Of a stretch of 64,000 bases of DNA, positions 1 to 7,819 are shown one piece after another. The DNA comes from Stutzerimonas frequens (GTDB lineage Bacteria; Pseudomonadota; Gammaproteobacteria; Pseudomonadales; Pseudomonadaceae). The notes beneath the pieces were generated by a model. It did no database searches and was not told the DNA's origin. It worked only from the letters and a program-made list of their open reading frames with translations. How positions within the stretch are numbered: the stretch's first letter is position 1; each line of letters opens with the position of its first letter. The DNA is taken from the NCBI RefSeq assembly GCF_024448335.1, contig NZ_JAMOHM010000012.1, positions 62,001-126,000 of the forward strand. Reading direction: 5' to 3'. The position numbers and the translations under genes were made by a program.

Positions 1-7
1 CTGACAG

Positions 8-256
8 GTAGGGTAGAAAACGCGTAGCTTTTCCACCGATACCCGGCGAGCCACCTCGGTGGCGACGGATCAACCGCGTGGACAAGGCTGCGCCGTTGTC
101 CACCCTACTATCACCCTGCCTGGGCCGACCGTCTGCACCCCAACGCCGTGCCCACCGTAGGGTGGAAAACGCGCAGCTTTTCCACCGAAACCCTGCGAAC
201 CAACTCGGTGGGACGGATCAGCCTCGTGGACAAGGCTGTGCCGTTGTCCACCCTAC
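8..256. repeat. Two tandem copies of a ~100 bp intergenic repeat
   Basis: Copy 1 spans 8-108 and copy 2 spans 157-256. Each starts with GTAGGGTRGAAAACGCG, runs through AGCTTTTCCACCG and a GGACAAGGCTG core, and ends with GTTGTCCACCCTAC. The ends are roughly inverted to each other (GTAGGGTGG against CCACCCTAC), so each copy can fold back on itself. A 48 bp spacer separates them. No plausible gene lies here. The second copy runs into the end of the glycosylase gene and supplies its stop codon. This looks like a non-coding dispersed element of the REP/BIME kind; the family is not one I can name. Confidence 0.75.
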
Positions 257-1032
257 CCCTCACCCACGCTCGGCTCATCAAGCGCCACCTGCGCTGAATC
301 GCCGTAGCGCTTCTGGCAGCGCTCGCAGAAGAACGCCCGGCGCCGGCTGCGCCCCAGTTCTTTCGCCTTCACCAGCGCAATCCGGCAGCGCACGCAGGTG
401 TGCTTGCCGTGCGCCAGCCAGTTGGCCTTGAGCACGCCGGTCCGCTTCCACTCGAGAAACTGGAAGCTGTAGGTGCGCGCCTCGCGCACAAACTCGCGAA
501 GCTTGGCCGACGGCAGTTCGCCGATCAGCGACAGCGGGTGCACGCGGATGCGATAGAGCACCTCGTTCTTGATGATGTTGCCGGAGCCGGCGAACAGCGT
601 CTGGTCCAGCAGCGCATCGCAGGCCAGTAGCCGCGGGCGTTCGCGCAGCCGTTTGAGCGTGCCGCGCGGACTCCAGGCCGCACTCATCACATCCGTGCTC
701 CAGTCGTAGGCCGCATCCAGCGACCCCTCGATGAGCTGCACCGAACAGGCATAGAAATTCAGCTCGCCGTCGGCGAAGCCGAGGCTCAGACGCGGCGTGG
801 AGTCCTTGCGCTCGTTGATGCGGTAGCTGCCGAACAGCAGCAGGTGAATGCGCACGGAGACATCCTCCAGCTCGATCAGCAGATGCTTGCCCCAGCTGCG
901 GAATTCACGCACCACCTGGCCGGTCAGCCGTGCCTTGTCGACCTTGGCACTGCCTTCGGCGCGCTCGATGCGTTGACCGGCGAATGCCGCGACTTCCTCG
1001 CGGAGAATGACGATGGATGGACCTTCGGGCAT
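253..1032 (-). CDS. nei: Endonuclease VIII-type (Fpg/Nei family) DNA glycosylase/AP lyase
   Basis: A 259-residue base-excision-repair enzyme that should remove oxidised bases and nick the abasic site. The start was chosen at the ATG giving MPEGPSI, because Pro2 and Glu3 are the catalytic N-terminus of this family; the longer open frame upstream would bury them. A helix-two-turn-helix region with GSGNIIKNEVL lies around residue 145. The C-terminus carries a zinc finger with CVRC and CERC pairs and a basic RSRRR stretch. The length is typical of bacterial Nei. The stop codon lies inside the flanking repeat. The pseudouridine synthase gene is upstream on the same strand, 64 bp away. The choice of Nei over MutM rests on the GNIIKNE and RTGVLKANW features and is fairly secure. 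Confidence 0.85.
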   Translation of the reverse strand: MPEGPSIVILREEVAAFAGQRIERAEGSAKVDKARLTGQVVREFRSWGKHLLIELEDVSVRIHLLLFGSYRINERKDSTPRLSLGFADGELNFYACSVQLIEGSLDAAYDWSTDVMSAAWSPRGTLKRLRERPRLLACDALLDQTLFAGSGNIIKNEVLYRIRVHPLSLIGELPSAKLREFVREARTYSFQFLEWKRTGVLKANWLAHGKHTCVRCRIALVKAKELGRSRRRAFFCERCQKRYGDSAQVALDEPSVGEG

Positions 1033-1096
1033 GGATGCACCAGCTGATCTGCCTTTGTCGATCAGACTCGCCCGTGCGGCGAAGGTGCGTAGCGCG

Positions 1097-1981
1097 CTAC
1101 CAGGCCAGCTGCAGCCTGCTCTCGAACTCGCGCGGTTCACCACTCAGCGGATCGCGGAAGCGCAAGCCGCGCGCCAGGAGCTTGAGCGGGCGGCTGTAAT
1201 CGTCCTGGTCGCGCTCCTCGCGCGGTAGCAGCTGCGGGTAGAAGGGATCGTTGCAGATACCGGCGCCGAGGGTCGCCATATGCAGACGCAGCTGGTGCTT
1301 GCGCCCGGTGACCGGCGTCAGGGCGTAGCGCCAGAGGCGGTCGCGGCGCTCGAGCACCTCGATCAGCGTTTCGCTGTTCGGCTCGCCGTCGCCTTCGCGC
1401 ATCAGAAAGAACGGCTCGCCCGGCACCATGCACAGCTGCCGGCGCAGGGGAAACTCGAGCCCGGGCAGCGCCGGGCAGATCGCCTCGTAGCGCTTGTGGA
1501 TCGCCCGCTCGCGAAACAGCGCCTGGTAGGCTCCGCGGCTCTGCGGGTTGACCGAAAACAGCACCAGCCCGGCGGTCAGCCGGTCGATGCGGTGGATCGG
1601 CACCAGATCAGGGTTGCCCAGCCGTTTGCACAGCCGGGCCAGCAGCGTCTCCTCGACATATTCACCAGCCGGCATCACCGAGAGGAAATGCGGCTTGTCG
1701 GCGACCAGCAGGTGTTCGTCGAGATGCAGGATGCGCTCCTGGAAGGGTACCGGCGTCTCGTTCGGCACCTCGCGAAAATAGTGGATGCGCAGGCCGACCC
1801 GGTAGGCATGCTGCGGGCCGATCGGTTGCTGCCGGGCATCCAGCACACGGCCACGCGCCATGCGGTCCAGCCAGGTTGCCCGGTCGATCGCGGGAAAGTG
1901 ATCGCACAGGCAGTCGAGCACCGTGCGCCAATCACCGGCTGGCAGATGCAAGGTGCTCGGGCGGGAGTTGGAAGCGGACAT
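1097..1981 (-). CDS. RluA-family pseudouridine synthase
   Basis: A 294-residue protein with the HRIDRLTAG motif near residue 150, whose aspartate is the catalytic residue of RluA-type rRNA/tRNA pseudouridine synthases. A short N-terminal region (about residues 1-80) resembles the S4-like lead-in of this family. Further matches are VTGRKHQLRLHM near 230 and LLARGLRF near the end. The RNA target cannot be read from the sequence. It precedes the glycosylase gene on the same strand, so the two may be co-transcribed. About 250 bp upstream of its start is free of recognisable genes. Confidence 0.85.
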   Translation of the reverse strand: MSASNSRPSTLHLPAGDWRTVLDCLCDHFPAIDRATWLDRMARGRVLDARQQPIGPQHAYRVGLRIHYFREVPNETPVPFQERILHLDEHLLVADKPHFLSVMPAGEYVEETLLARLCKRLGNPDLVPIHRIDRLTAGLVLFSVNPQSRGAYQALFRERAIHKRYEAICPALPGLEFPLRRQLCMVPGEPFFLMREGDGEPNSETLIEVLERRDRLWRYALTPVTGRKHQLRLHMATLGAGICNDPFYPQLLPREERDQDDYSRPLKLLARGLRFRDPLSGEPREFESRLQLAW

Positions 1982-2229
1982 GGTGCGAGAACGGCCGGCG
2001 ATGGAACAGGGTCGCCGATGATACCCGCTCTCGCGCCGAACCCGCGCGGTTCACGACAGCTCGCTTGCAGCCCACACGATGCTCGCCGCGAACACGGTGG
2101 GAAACCCTCGCCGCCTGGTCCGGTCCAGAGTAGACATCGGGCCGCGAAGAGCGCGTCCAGCGCGCCTCCGGTGGACCAGCCTTCCCTATATGGCTGAATG
2201 GCTTTCAGCCCTGCTCAGACGAGGTTTCC
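1982..2229. other. Non-coding gap between the pseudouridine synthase and the truncated TPP gene
   Basis: This divergent 248 bp stretch holds only spurious short frames. I looked for the missing front of the downstream thiamine-diphosphate enzyme and found no recognisable remnant. A weak GAGGT ribosome-binding-like sequence lies just before the ATG at 2230. No terminator or operator is evident. Confidence 0.4.
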
Positions 2230-3117
2230 ATGGCGATGACGGTCAGCATCCGTTACCCGATGGAAGTGAACCTGCAGGGCGATTCGGCGGAAACCCTGCG
2301 CGCGCTGCTGCCCTTGTTGAACCAGAAGACCGAGCGTAGCTGGCGGCAGAACATCGAGCAGTGGCGAGCCGACTGGGACCAGACGCTGGAAAAACGCGCC
2401 ATGGTCGCGGCCGATCCGATCAATCCGCAGCGGGTGGCGTTCGAGCTGTCGCCGCGCCTGCCGGATGCGGCTATCGTCACCAGCGACTCGGGTTCCTGCG
2501 CCAACTGGTATGCGCGCGACGTCAAGCTGCGTCGCGGCATGATGGGTTCGTTATCCGGCGGTCTGGCCTCGATGGGCGCCGCCGTGCCCTACGCCATCGC
2601 CGCCAAGTTCGCCCATCCGGAGCGTTCGGTCGTGGCCATGGTGGGCGATGGTGCGATGCAGATGAACAACATGGCCGAACTCATCACCGTCGCCAAATAC
2701 TGGAAGGAGTGGCAGAACCCGCAATGGATCTGCTGCGTGTTCAATAACGAGGACCTGAACCAGGTGACCTGGGAGCAGCGCGCGATGGAAGGCGATCCGA
2801 AGTTCGAAGCCTCGCAGAACATCCCCAATGTGCCCTACCACCGCATCGCCGAATCCATTGGTCTGAGGGGAATCTACGTCGACCGCGAAGATCAGGTCGC
2901 CGCCGCCTGGGATCAGGCGTTTGCCGCCGACCGGCCGGTGCTGATCGTATTCAAGACCGATCCCGACGTGCCGCCGCTACCGCCGCACATCAAGCTGGAG
3001 CAGGCCAAGAAGTTCGCCACCGCGCTGCTGCACGGCGACCCGAACCAGGGCGGCATCATCAAGCAGTCGGTCAAGCAGGTGATGAGCAAGGTAATGCCGG
3101 CGCGGGACAAGGACTGA
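2230..3117 (+). pseudogene. 5'-truncated thiamine-diphosphate enzyme (acetolactate synthase/pyruvate oxidase-like)
   Basis: The frame encodes 295 residues matching only the second half of a family normally near 590-600 residues. It opens in the linker (SIRYPMEVNLQGD) and keeps the whole C-terminal domain that binds the cofactor diphosphate: GDGAMQMNN near residue 140 and FNNEDLNQVTWEQR near 170, followed by TDPDVPPLPPHI. The N-terminal pyrimidine-binding domain with the catalytic glutamate is missing, as is the first part of the middle domain. An ATG with a weak upstream GAGGT allows translation of the fragment, but it should not be an active enzyme alone. The reading frame is otherwise intact, so the truncation may be recent. 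A residual function in a hetero-complex cannot be excluded. Confidence 0.7.
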
Positions 3118-3122
3118 CCCGG

Positions 3123-3187
3123 CGCCGGACGGTACGTCCGCGCGCCGACCAGTCGGCCCCCGCCGAGCTGCGGCTTACCGTCCGGCG
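3123..3187. repeat. Perfect 12 bp inverted repeat with 41 bp spacer
   Basis: CGCCGGACGGTA at 3123-3134 is repeated as its exact reverse complement at 3176-3187, just after the truncated TPP gene. The GC-rich spacer can fold further. It could act as a transcription end or be a REP-like element; there is no T run after it. It lies immediately upstream of the chemoreceptor promoter. Confidence 0.6.
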
Positions 3188-3195
3188 GTCAGGAC

Positions 3196-3222
3196 TCAAG
3201 AGAACGCCTGTCTAGCCGAAAG
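3196..3222 (+). promoter_or_regulatory. Candidate sigma-28 (FliA) promoter of the chemoreceptor gene
   Basis: TCAAG at 3196-3200 is followed by exactly 14 bases and then GCCGAAAG at 3215-3222. This matches the FliA pattern TAAAG/TCAAG-N14-GCCGATAA in spacing, with two mismatches in the -10 element. It sits about 55 bp before the start codon, as expected for a motility-regulated receptor gene. Confidence 0.55.
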
Positions 3223-3276
3223 CCTCGTGTCCGTCGTCGCCCTGTGCGGCGCGCAACATAGGTTCAAGAGGCTTGC

Positions 3277-4893
3277 ATGACCATCAAACTTCGCCTGATC
3301 GTGCTGGTGTCGATCGCTTTGCTATCGCTGTTCGCCGTCGGCGCGCTGGGGCTGATCCAGCTACGAAAACTCGACGCATCGGTCGCGCATATCACCAGCA
3401 ATGAGGTTCCGCGCCTGGTGAATGCGAAGACCTTTGCCGGTCGTTATCAGGAACTGCGCGGCATCATCTTCCGGCACATCGCCGACCCCGATTCCGCGCG
3501 CAAGCGAACGCTCGATGAGCAGTTGCAACGCAAGGGTCGTGAGTTCGATGAGGATCTGGCTCGGGCCATTGCCGATGCCGACTCGGAAGAAGCCACCCGA
3601 GCGCTGGAAGAATTCCGCAAGACGGTCAAGGCCTACCTCATCGTCGGCGAGACGGCGCTGGCCCGCTCACGCCAGAACCAGACCGAGGCCGCAATGGAAC
3701 TGGCCTCAAGCCCATTCATCGAGGATGCCGCCATTCTCACCGGGCAGCTGGCGGATCAGCTTTCCACCGATGCCACCACCGCCCTTAATGCCACCCAGCA
3801 AGCCTCTGCCGAGGCCTACCGCACATCGTTCCGGCTTCTGCTGGGCATCGTGCTGGCGGCGCTGGTGGTGATGATGGGCTTCGGCCTTACCCTGGGCCGC
3901 TCGATCATGTCGCCCTTGCAGGCGATGCGACGGACTGTCATGACCATCGGTGAAACGCTCGACCTGACTCGCCGCGTCGGGTCCCGTTCGAACGATGAGA
4001 TCGGCCAGACCGTGCAGGCCTTCGACACCATGATCGAAGCCCTGCAGCGCAGCTTCAACGACCTGGCCAAGAACGCCGAGGATGTGGGCCGTGCCGCCGG
4101 CGTGCTGCGGGTCAATGCCAACGAATTCTCCGGCAGCTCCGTCGCCCAGGCCGACGCGGCGACGCAGATGGCCGCCGGCGTCGAGGAAATGACCGTCAGC
4201 ATCGACCATGTGGCCGAACGCGCCGAGGATGCCGCCAAGCTGTCGACCGAGGCGGGCAACCGTGCCGCAGAAGGCGTCGCGGTGGTGCAAAGCACCATTG
4301 ACGACCTGGGCATGATTGCCGAAGAAGTGAACGGCACCGCCGAGAGCGTGCATAACCTGCAACAGGAAACCACGCGCATCTCCACCGTTACCGGGGTGAT
4401 CGGCGATGTCGCCGCGCAGACCAACCTGCTTGCCCTCAACGCGGCGATCGAAGCCGCACGCGCCGGGGAACAGGGCCGCGGTTTCGCCGTGGTCGCCGAT
4501 GAAGTACGCAAGCTGGCGGCACGCACCGCCGAATCCGCCGCAGAGATTACCGGTATCGTCGCGGCCATCGAACAAGGCGCCAACGATGTGGTGAAGCGCA
4601 TGCAGCAAGCCGTGCATACGGTCCAGCAAAGCGCCAGCCGAGCGGAGGAAACCGGCGTAGCGGTACAGGAAATCCGCAACGCTTCGACCCAGACCGTAGC
4701 GCTGGCCTCCGAAATTTCATATGCCATTCGCGAACAAAGCGCCGCCAGCAACCTGATCGCTGTACAGGTGGAGAAGATCGCCTTGATGAGCGAAACCAAT
4801 ACCGGCACCGCCAACCAGACCTCCAGCCAGGCTGACGATCTGCATGCCCTGGCCGAGCGGATGCTCACCGACATTTCACGTTACCGTTACTGA
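3277..4893 (+). CDS. Methyl-accepting chemotaxis protein, 4-helix-bundle sensor
   Basis: A 538-residue chemoreceptor of standard topology. TM1 is at about residues 6-28, a periplasmic helical ligand-binding region of about 155 residues (four-helix-bundle type) follows, TM2 lies near 186-208, a HAMP domain spans about 208-260, and the cytoplasmic signalling hairpin carries the conserved tip [19 protein letters not shown] in variant form ([20 protein letters not shown] region). It should signal through CheA/CheW to the flagellar motor. There is no C-terminal CheR-tethering pentapeptide. The gene has a candidate sigma-28 promoter and is followed after 14 bp by a MalE-type binding protein, which suggests that the receptor senses a loaded binding protein, as Tar does in E. 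coli. The ligand is an inference. Confidence 0.9.
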   Translation: MTIKLRLIVLVSIALLSLFAVGALGLIQLRKLDASVAHITSNEVPRLVNAKTFAGRYQELRGIIFRHIADPDSARKRTLDEQLQRKGREFDEDLARAIADADSEEATRALEEFRKTVKAYLIVGETALARSRQNQTEAAMELASSPFIEDAAILTGQLADQLSTDATTALNATQQASAEAYRTSFRLLLGIVLAALVVMMGFGLTLGRSIMSPLQAMRRTVMTIGETLDLTRRVGSRSNDEIGQTVQAFDTMIEALQRSFNDLAKNAEDVGRAAGVLRVNANEFSGSSVAQADAATQMAAGVEEMTVSIDHVAERAEDAAKLSTEAGNRAAEGVAVVQSTIDDLGMIAEEVNGTAESVHNLQQETTRISTVTGVIGDVAAQTNLLALNAAIEAARAGEQGRGFAVVADEVRKLAARTAESAAEITGIVAAIEQGANDVVKRMQQAVHTVQQSASRAEETGVAVQEIRNASTQTVALASEISYAIREQSAASNLIAVQVEKIALMSETNTGTANQTSSQADDLHALAERMLTDISRYRY

Positions 4894-4907
4894 AGCAGGG
4901 GGCAGCC

Positions 4908-6185
4908 ATGCGTTTGAAATCACTCACAGCCCTGTTGCCGGCGTTGCTCGTCTGCTTGAACGTTTCTGCGGCCGAGCCGGGCAAACTGCTCATTTGGATC
5001 AATGCCGACAAAGGCCACGGCGGCCTGCAACAGGTCGCGACCCGCTTCACCGAGGCGACCGGCATTGCGGCCCGGGTCGAACATCCCGACGATCTGGCGA
5101 AGAAATTCGAAGAAGCCGCCCGCAACGGTAGCGGGCCGGACATCATCCTCTGGCCGCAGGACCGCCTCGGCGATTTTATTGCCAAGGGTCTGGTCGTCCC
5201 TGTCGAGCCACCGCAAGCATTGCGCGAAGCACTGGTCTCGGTGGGCTGGGATGCCTTCACCGTCGGCGGACGGACCTGGGGTTATCCGGTCGGCGCCGAA
5301 GCCATCATGCTGCTCTACAACAAGGCACTGATCACGGCTCCCCCGTCCTCGTTCGAAGAAATCGAGACGCTGGATAGCGAGCTCGGCAAGCGCGGCATCG
5401 ATGCCATCGGCTGGGATTACACCAATGCCTACTTCAGCTGGCCACTCTTGGCAGCCAACGGCGGCTACGTGTTCAAGCGTCAGCCCGATGGCAGCTACGA
5501 CACGGCAGATATCGGCATCGATAACGCGGGCGCTCTGGCGGGTGGCCGCCTGTTGCGCCGTTTCATCGACAGCGGCGTACTGCCGCAAGGCGGGATGCCC
5601 GGCGATGCCGCACAGCAGGCGATGCATGCAGGCAAACAGGCGATGTGGATAACCGGCCCCTGGTCATGGGAAGGGCTGCGCCGGGCCGGCGTCGATTTCG
5701 GTGTCGCGCCCCTGCCCACCGTCGACGGTCAACCGGCGCGCCCCTTCGTTGGCGTCATGGGCGCGATGATCGCCGCGCAAAGCCCGAACGGCGCGGCTGC
5801 CAAGCAATTCATCGAAGGCTATCTGTTGGATAGCGAAGGGCTGCGCACAGTGAACGCCGACAAGCCCATCGGTGTGCCGCTGAACAAGCGGCTTTTCTGG
5901 GACATGGTCACGGATGAGCACCTGCGGATATCGATGGATGGCGTCACCTTCGGTCGCCCAATGCCTTCGGCACCGCAAATGAGTTCGTTCTGGGAGGCTG
6001 CCAACGCCGCGCTGCTGGACATTGCTCAAGGCACCGACGAGGCAACCGCGCTGGGCAATGCGGCACGGCAAATGCGCGGCGAAGAGATTGCGGCGGAGCC
6101 TGCCGCTGCGTCGAGTACCGAGCCTGACGAGGTTGTTTCCGAAGAATTGGAAGACATGCCGGAAGCCGATCCGGAGGCGCTTTGA
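4908..6185 (+). CDS. malE: MalE-type maltose/maltodextrin periplasmic binding protein
   Basis: A 425-residue solute-binding protein with a signal peptide (residues 1 to about 22, VSA-AE cleavage). It follows E. coli MalE closely through KLLIWINADKGHGGL, VEHPDDLAKKFEEAA, GPDIILWPQDRLG, YPVGAEAIMLLYNKAL, NGGYVFK, ITGPWSWEGL and MPSAPQMSSFWEA. These include the aromatic residues that line the maltose site (the W and Y positions of WDA, WPL and PWSW). An acidic, Ala/Pro/Glu-rich tail of about 35 residues follows the usual end, which is odd for the family. The RBS AGGGGG lies 6 bp before the ATG. No malF, malG or malK is nearby; the upstream partner is a chemoreceptor. The role may be sensing rather than uptake, unless the permease genes lie elsewhere. 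Confidence 0.85.
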   Translation: MRLKSLTALLPALLVCLNVSAAEPGKLLIWINADKGHGGLQQVATRFTEATGIAARVEHPDDLAKKFEEAARNGSGPDIILWPQDRLGDFIAKGLVVPVEPPQALREALVSVGWDAFTVGGRTWGYPVGAEAIMLLYNKALITAPPSSFEEIETLDSELGKRGIDAIGWDYTNAYFSWPLLAANGGYVFKRQPDGSYDTADIGIDNAGALAGGRLLRRFIDSGVLPQGGMPGDAAQQAMHAGKQAMWITGPWSWEGLRRAGVDFGVAPLPTVDGQPARPFVGVMGAMIAAQSPNGAAAKQFIEGYLLDSEGLRTVNADKPIGVPLNKRLFWDMVTDEHLRISMDGVTFGRPMPSAPQMSSFWEAANAALLDIAQGTDEATALGNAARQMRGEEIAAEPAAASSTEPDEVVSEELEDMPEADPEAL

Positions 6186-6232
6186 GGGCCGGTCGGCCTG
6201 CGCCGGTGACCTGCATTAGGTATTTAGATCAA

Positions 6233-6258
6233 CCCTGGCGGCACTGGCGCCGCCAGGG
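6233..6258. terminator. GC-rich hairpin between convergent malE and PepSY genes
   Basis: A perfect 10 bp stem CCCTGGCGGC/GCCGCCAGGG with a 6 base loop lies 48 bp after the malE stop and 45 bp from the end of the PepSY gene. There is no clear T run on either strand, so a bidirectional terminator is likely from position rather than proven. Confidence 0.5.
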
Positions 6259-6302
6259 TAGCTGATGTCTGCTGCAAGGTCCGCCGTAGCGGGCCGTGGC
6301 GA

Positions 6303-6569
6303 TCAGTCTTCCTTGTCGTGGGTGACTTCGCCAGTCTTGCCGTCAATCTTGAATTCCCAGGTCTTGCCGTCGGCCTTGGTGCCTTCGCCTTCCCAGGAGT
6401 TACCGTCGGCGTCGATCGAATGGAGCGTGGTGTAGCCGGCGGCCTTGGCCTTCTCGACGGCCTGTTCGAGGGTGATCCAGTCGGCGCCCGGCTTGTCTGC
6501 CAGAGCAAAGCCGCTGGCGCTTCCGAGTACGGCGATGGCAAGAGCTGCGGTCAGTTTCTTGTGATACAT
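6303..6569 (-). CDS. Secreted PepSY-domain protein
   Basis: An 88-residue protein with a signal peptide (about residues 1-24, ending FALA-DKP) and one small PepSY-like domain: EQAVEKAKAAGYTTLHSIDADG, then EGEGTKADGKTWEFKID and KTGEVTHDKED, each a recognisable element of the fold. PepSY proteins of this size are periplasmic and often sit with two-component systems. It points away from the CusF-like gene but on the same strand, 118 bp downstream, and belongs to the same local cluster as the two PepSY genes upstream of the response regulator. Its molecular function is unknown. Confidence 0.8.
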   Translation of the reverse strand: MYHKKLTAALAIAVLGSASGFALADKPGADWITLEQAVEKAKAAGYTTLHSIDADGNSWEGEGTKADGKTWEFKIDGKTGEVTHDKED

Positions 6570-6687
6570 GCGCGTAATCCTCTTGATGTTTCATCGACAC
6601 GGGCCGCAACGCAGCCCCTGTTGAATACGAGCCCAGCGGCTGCAAAGGGTTCCTTGCATCCCGTCTGCCATGGGCATCGAGACTGTG

Positions 6688-7047
6688 TCAGCGCTTGTCG
6701 ATGGAAACGATCGCCGCCTCGTCGCCCTCGCTCTGGAAGCCGATGCGGACCGCGTCGCCCACTTCAAGTCCTTCGAGCTGCTGCTCTCTGACTTGAAACT
6801 GCATGGTCGAAGCCGGCCACTTCAGCGCCGGGACCGGGCCATGAGCGATGGTTACCACCTCCCGCTCGCGATCTATGGCCTCGATCGTGCCGGTGGCATG
6901 CACGACCGGCTCGGAGACCATTTCGGTGGCGGGTCCGGCGTCGATGTCCAGCGAAGGCGCCGGCGTAGTCGGTTTGAGTAGATCTTCGGCCAGCGCAGGC
7001 TGAACGAGTACCGCCAGGCTTAGCGTGATGCAATGAAGCGCTTTCAT
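6688..7047 (-). CDS. Periplasmic CusF-like metal-binding protein
   Basis: A 119-residue protein with a signal peptide (about 1-20, PALA-ED). The C-terminal 75 residues form the small OB-fold of CusF: GTIEAIDREREVVTIAHG, LKWPASTMQFQV and GLEVGDAVRIGF. The W and M of KWPASTM are at the positions that bind Cu(I)/Ag(I) in CusF, and a histidine sits in AHGPV. The start was set at the ATG preceded by AGGAGGTCTGTC, rejecting a long upstream open frame. It is divergent from a PepSY gene and separated from it by a 148 bp control region. Copper or silver binding is inferred from the family; the neighbours hint at a wider metal-stress role. Confidence 0.8.
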   Translation of the reverse strand: MKALHCITLSLAVLVQPALAEDLLKPTTPAPSLDIDAGPATEMVSEPVVHATGTIEAIDREREVVTIAHGPVPALKWPASTMQFQVREQQLEGLEVGDAVRIGFQSEGDEAAIVSIDKR

Positions 7048-7076
7048 GACAGACCTCCTGAAACAGGTGGACGTAC

Positions 7077-7094
7077 GCGTATTGGACAATACGC
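7077..7094. promoter_or_regulatory. Perfect 7 bp palindrome in the divergent control region
   Basis: GCGTATT-GGAC-AATACGC lies between the divergent CusF-like and PepSY genes. Its symmetry and place suggest an operator for a dimeric regulator, perhaps of metal-response type, or a 5' leader hairpin of the CusF-like gene. The binding protein is not known. Confidence 0.4.
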
Positions 7095-7129
7095 CCGCAT
7101 CTATTGCTGCCGGTGAATGTTTCGACGCG

Positions 7130-7145
7130 TTCAGCTTGGCGTAAG
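7130..7145 (+). promoter_or_regulatory. Candidate BqsR box (TTAAG-N6-TTAAG-like direct repeat)
   Basis: TTCAG-CTTGGC-GTAAG at 7130-7145 matches the direct-repeat box reported for BqsR/CarR with one mismatch in each half and the exact N6 spacing. It ends 50 bp before the first PepSY gene of the two-component operon, where autoregulation would place it. Confidence 0.35.
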
Positions 7146-7195
7146 CCGCGATTCGTAACCTGTGAACCGTCGAAACCCACACAGGAAAACGAACC

Positions 7196-7504
7196 ATGAA
7201 AACACTGACTACGCTGATCACTGCCGCCACCCTCGCCCTGGGCGCCAACCTGGCCATGGCCCGCGACCTCGGCCCGGACGAAGCGTTGAAGCTGCGCGAT
7301 GCCGGCACCATCCAGTCATTCGAGAAGCTCAACGAAGCCGCACTGGCCAAGCACCCCGGCGCCACCATCGAAGAAACCGAGCTGGAAGAGGAATACGGCC
7401 GCCACATCTATCAGCTTGAATTGCGCGACGACAAAGGTGTGCAATGGGACATGGAACTCGACGCCAAGACCGGCGAAGTGCTGAAGGACCACCAGGACGA
7501 CTAA
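7196..7504 (+). CDS. Secreted PepSY-domain protein, first gene of the two-component operon
   Basis: A 102-residue protein with a signal peptide (about 1-22, AMA-RD). One PepSY domain covers most of the rest: GPDEALKLRDAGTIQSFEKL, then HPGATIEETELEEEYGRHIYQLELRD and MELDAKTGEVLKDHQDD. The region is strongly acidic. It is followed after 9 bp by a paralogue of the same size that shares the RDL-DEALRLR, HPGA and LEEE-GR-Y motifs, so the two arose by tandem duplication. Both precede the response regulator and kinase genes. They may act as periplasmic accessory or metal-binding modulators of the sensor; this is inference. Confidence 0.8.
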   Translation: MKTLTTLITAATLALGANLAMARDLGPDEALKLRDAGTIQSFEKLNEAALAKHPGATIEETELEEEYGRHIYQLELRDDKGVQWDMELDAKTGEVLKDHQDD

Positions 7505-7513
7505 AGGCCATCC

Positions 7514-7819
7514 ATGCGTGCCCCTCTTCTTGTAACGCTGCCACTGGTTCTGCTGCTCGCCGCCGCCCCGGCGGTGAGCCGCGACCTGGATCAGGACGAA
7601 GCCCTGCGGCTGCGCCGCGAAGGCCTCATCATGCCGCTGGAAGCCTTGCTCCAGCGCGCCCTTGAGCACCATCCGGGGGCCAGCCTGCTGGAAGCGGAGC
7701 TGGAAGAGGAAGACGGCCGCTACGTCTACGAAATCGAACTGCTCACCACCCAGGGCGTTGCCCGCGAGCTGGAATTCGATGCTCGCGACGGTCGCCTGAT
7801 CAAGGATGAGGAAGACTGA
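7514..7819 (+). CDS. Secreted PepSY-domain protein, tandem paralogue
   Basis: A 101-residue protein with a signal peptide (about 1-22, AVS-RD) and a PepSY domain ([55 protein letters not shown] elements). It resembles the preceding gene along its length. Its TGA overlaps the ATG of the response regulator by one base (7819), so translation is probably coupled. The acidic ends of both proteins could hold divalent cations, consistent with an iron- or calcium-responsive system, though no binding site can be proven by eye. Confidence 0.8.
   Translation: MRAPLLVTLPLVLLLAAAPAVSRDLDQDEALRLRREGLIMPLEALLQRALEHHPGASLLEAELEEEDGRYVYEIELLTTQGVARELEFDARDGRLIKDEED

Noticed and set aside
1..252. Short plus-strand frame in the tandem repeat
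   Set aside because: It reads through both repeat copies, has no RBS and no known similarity.
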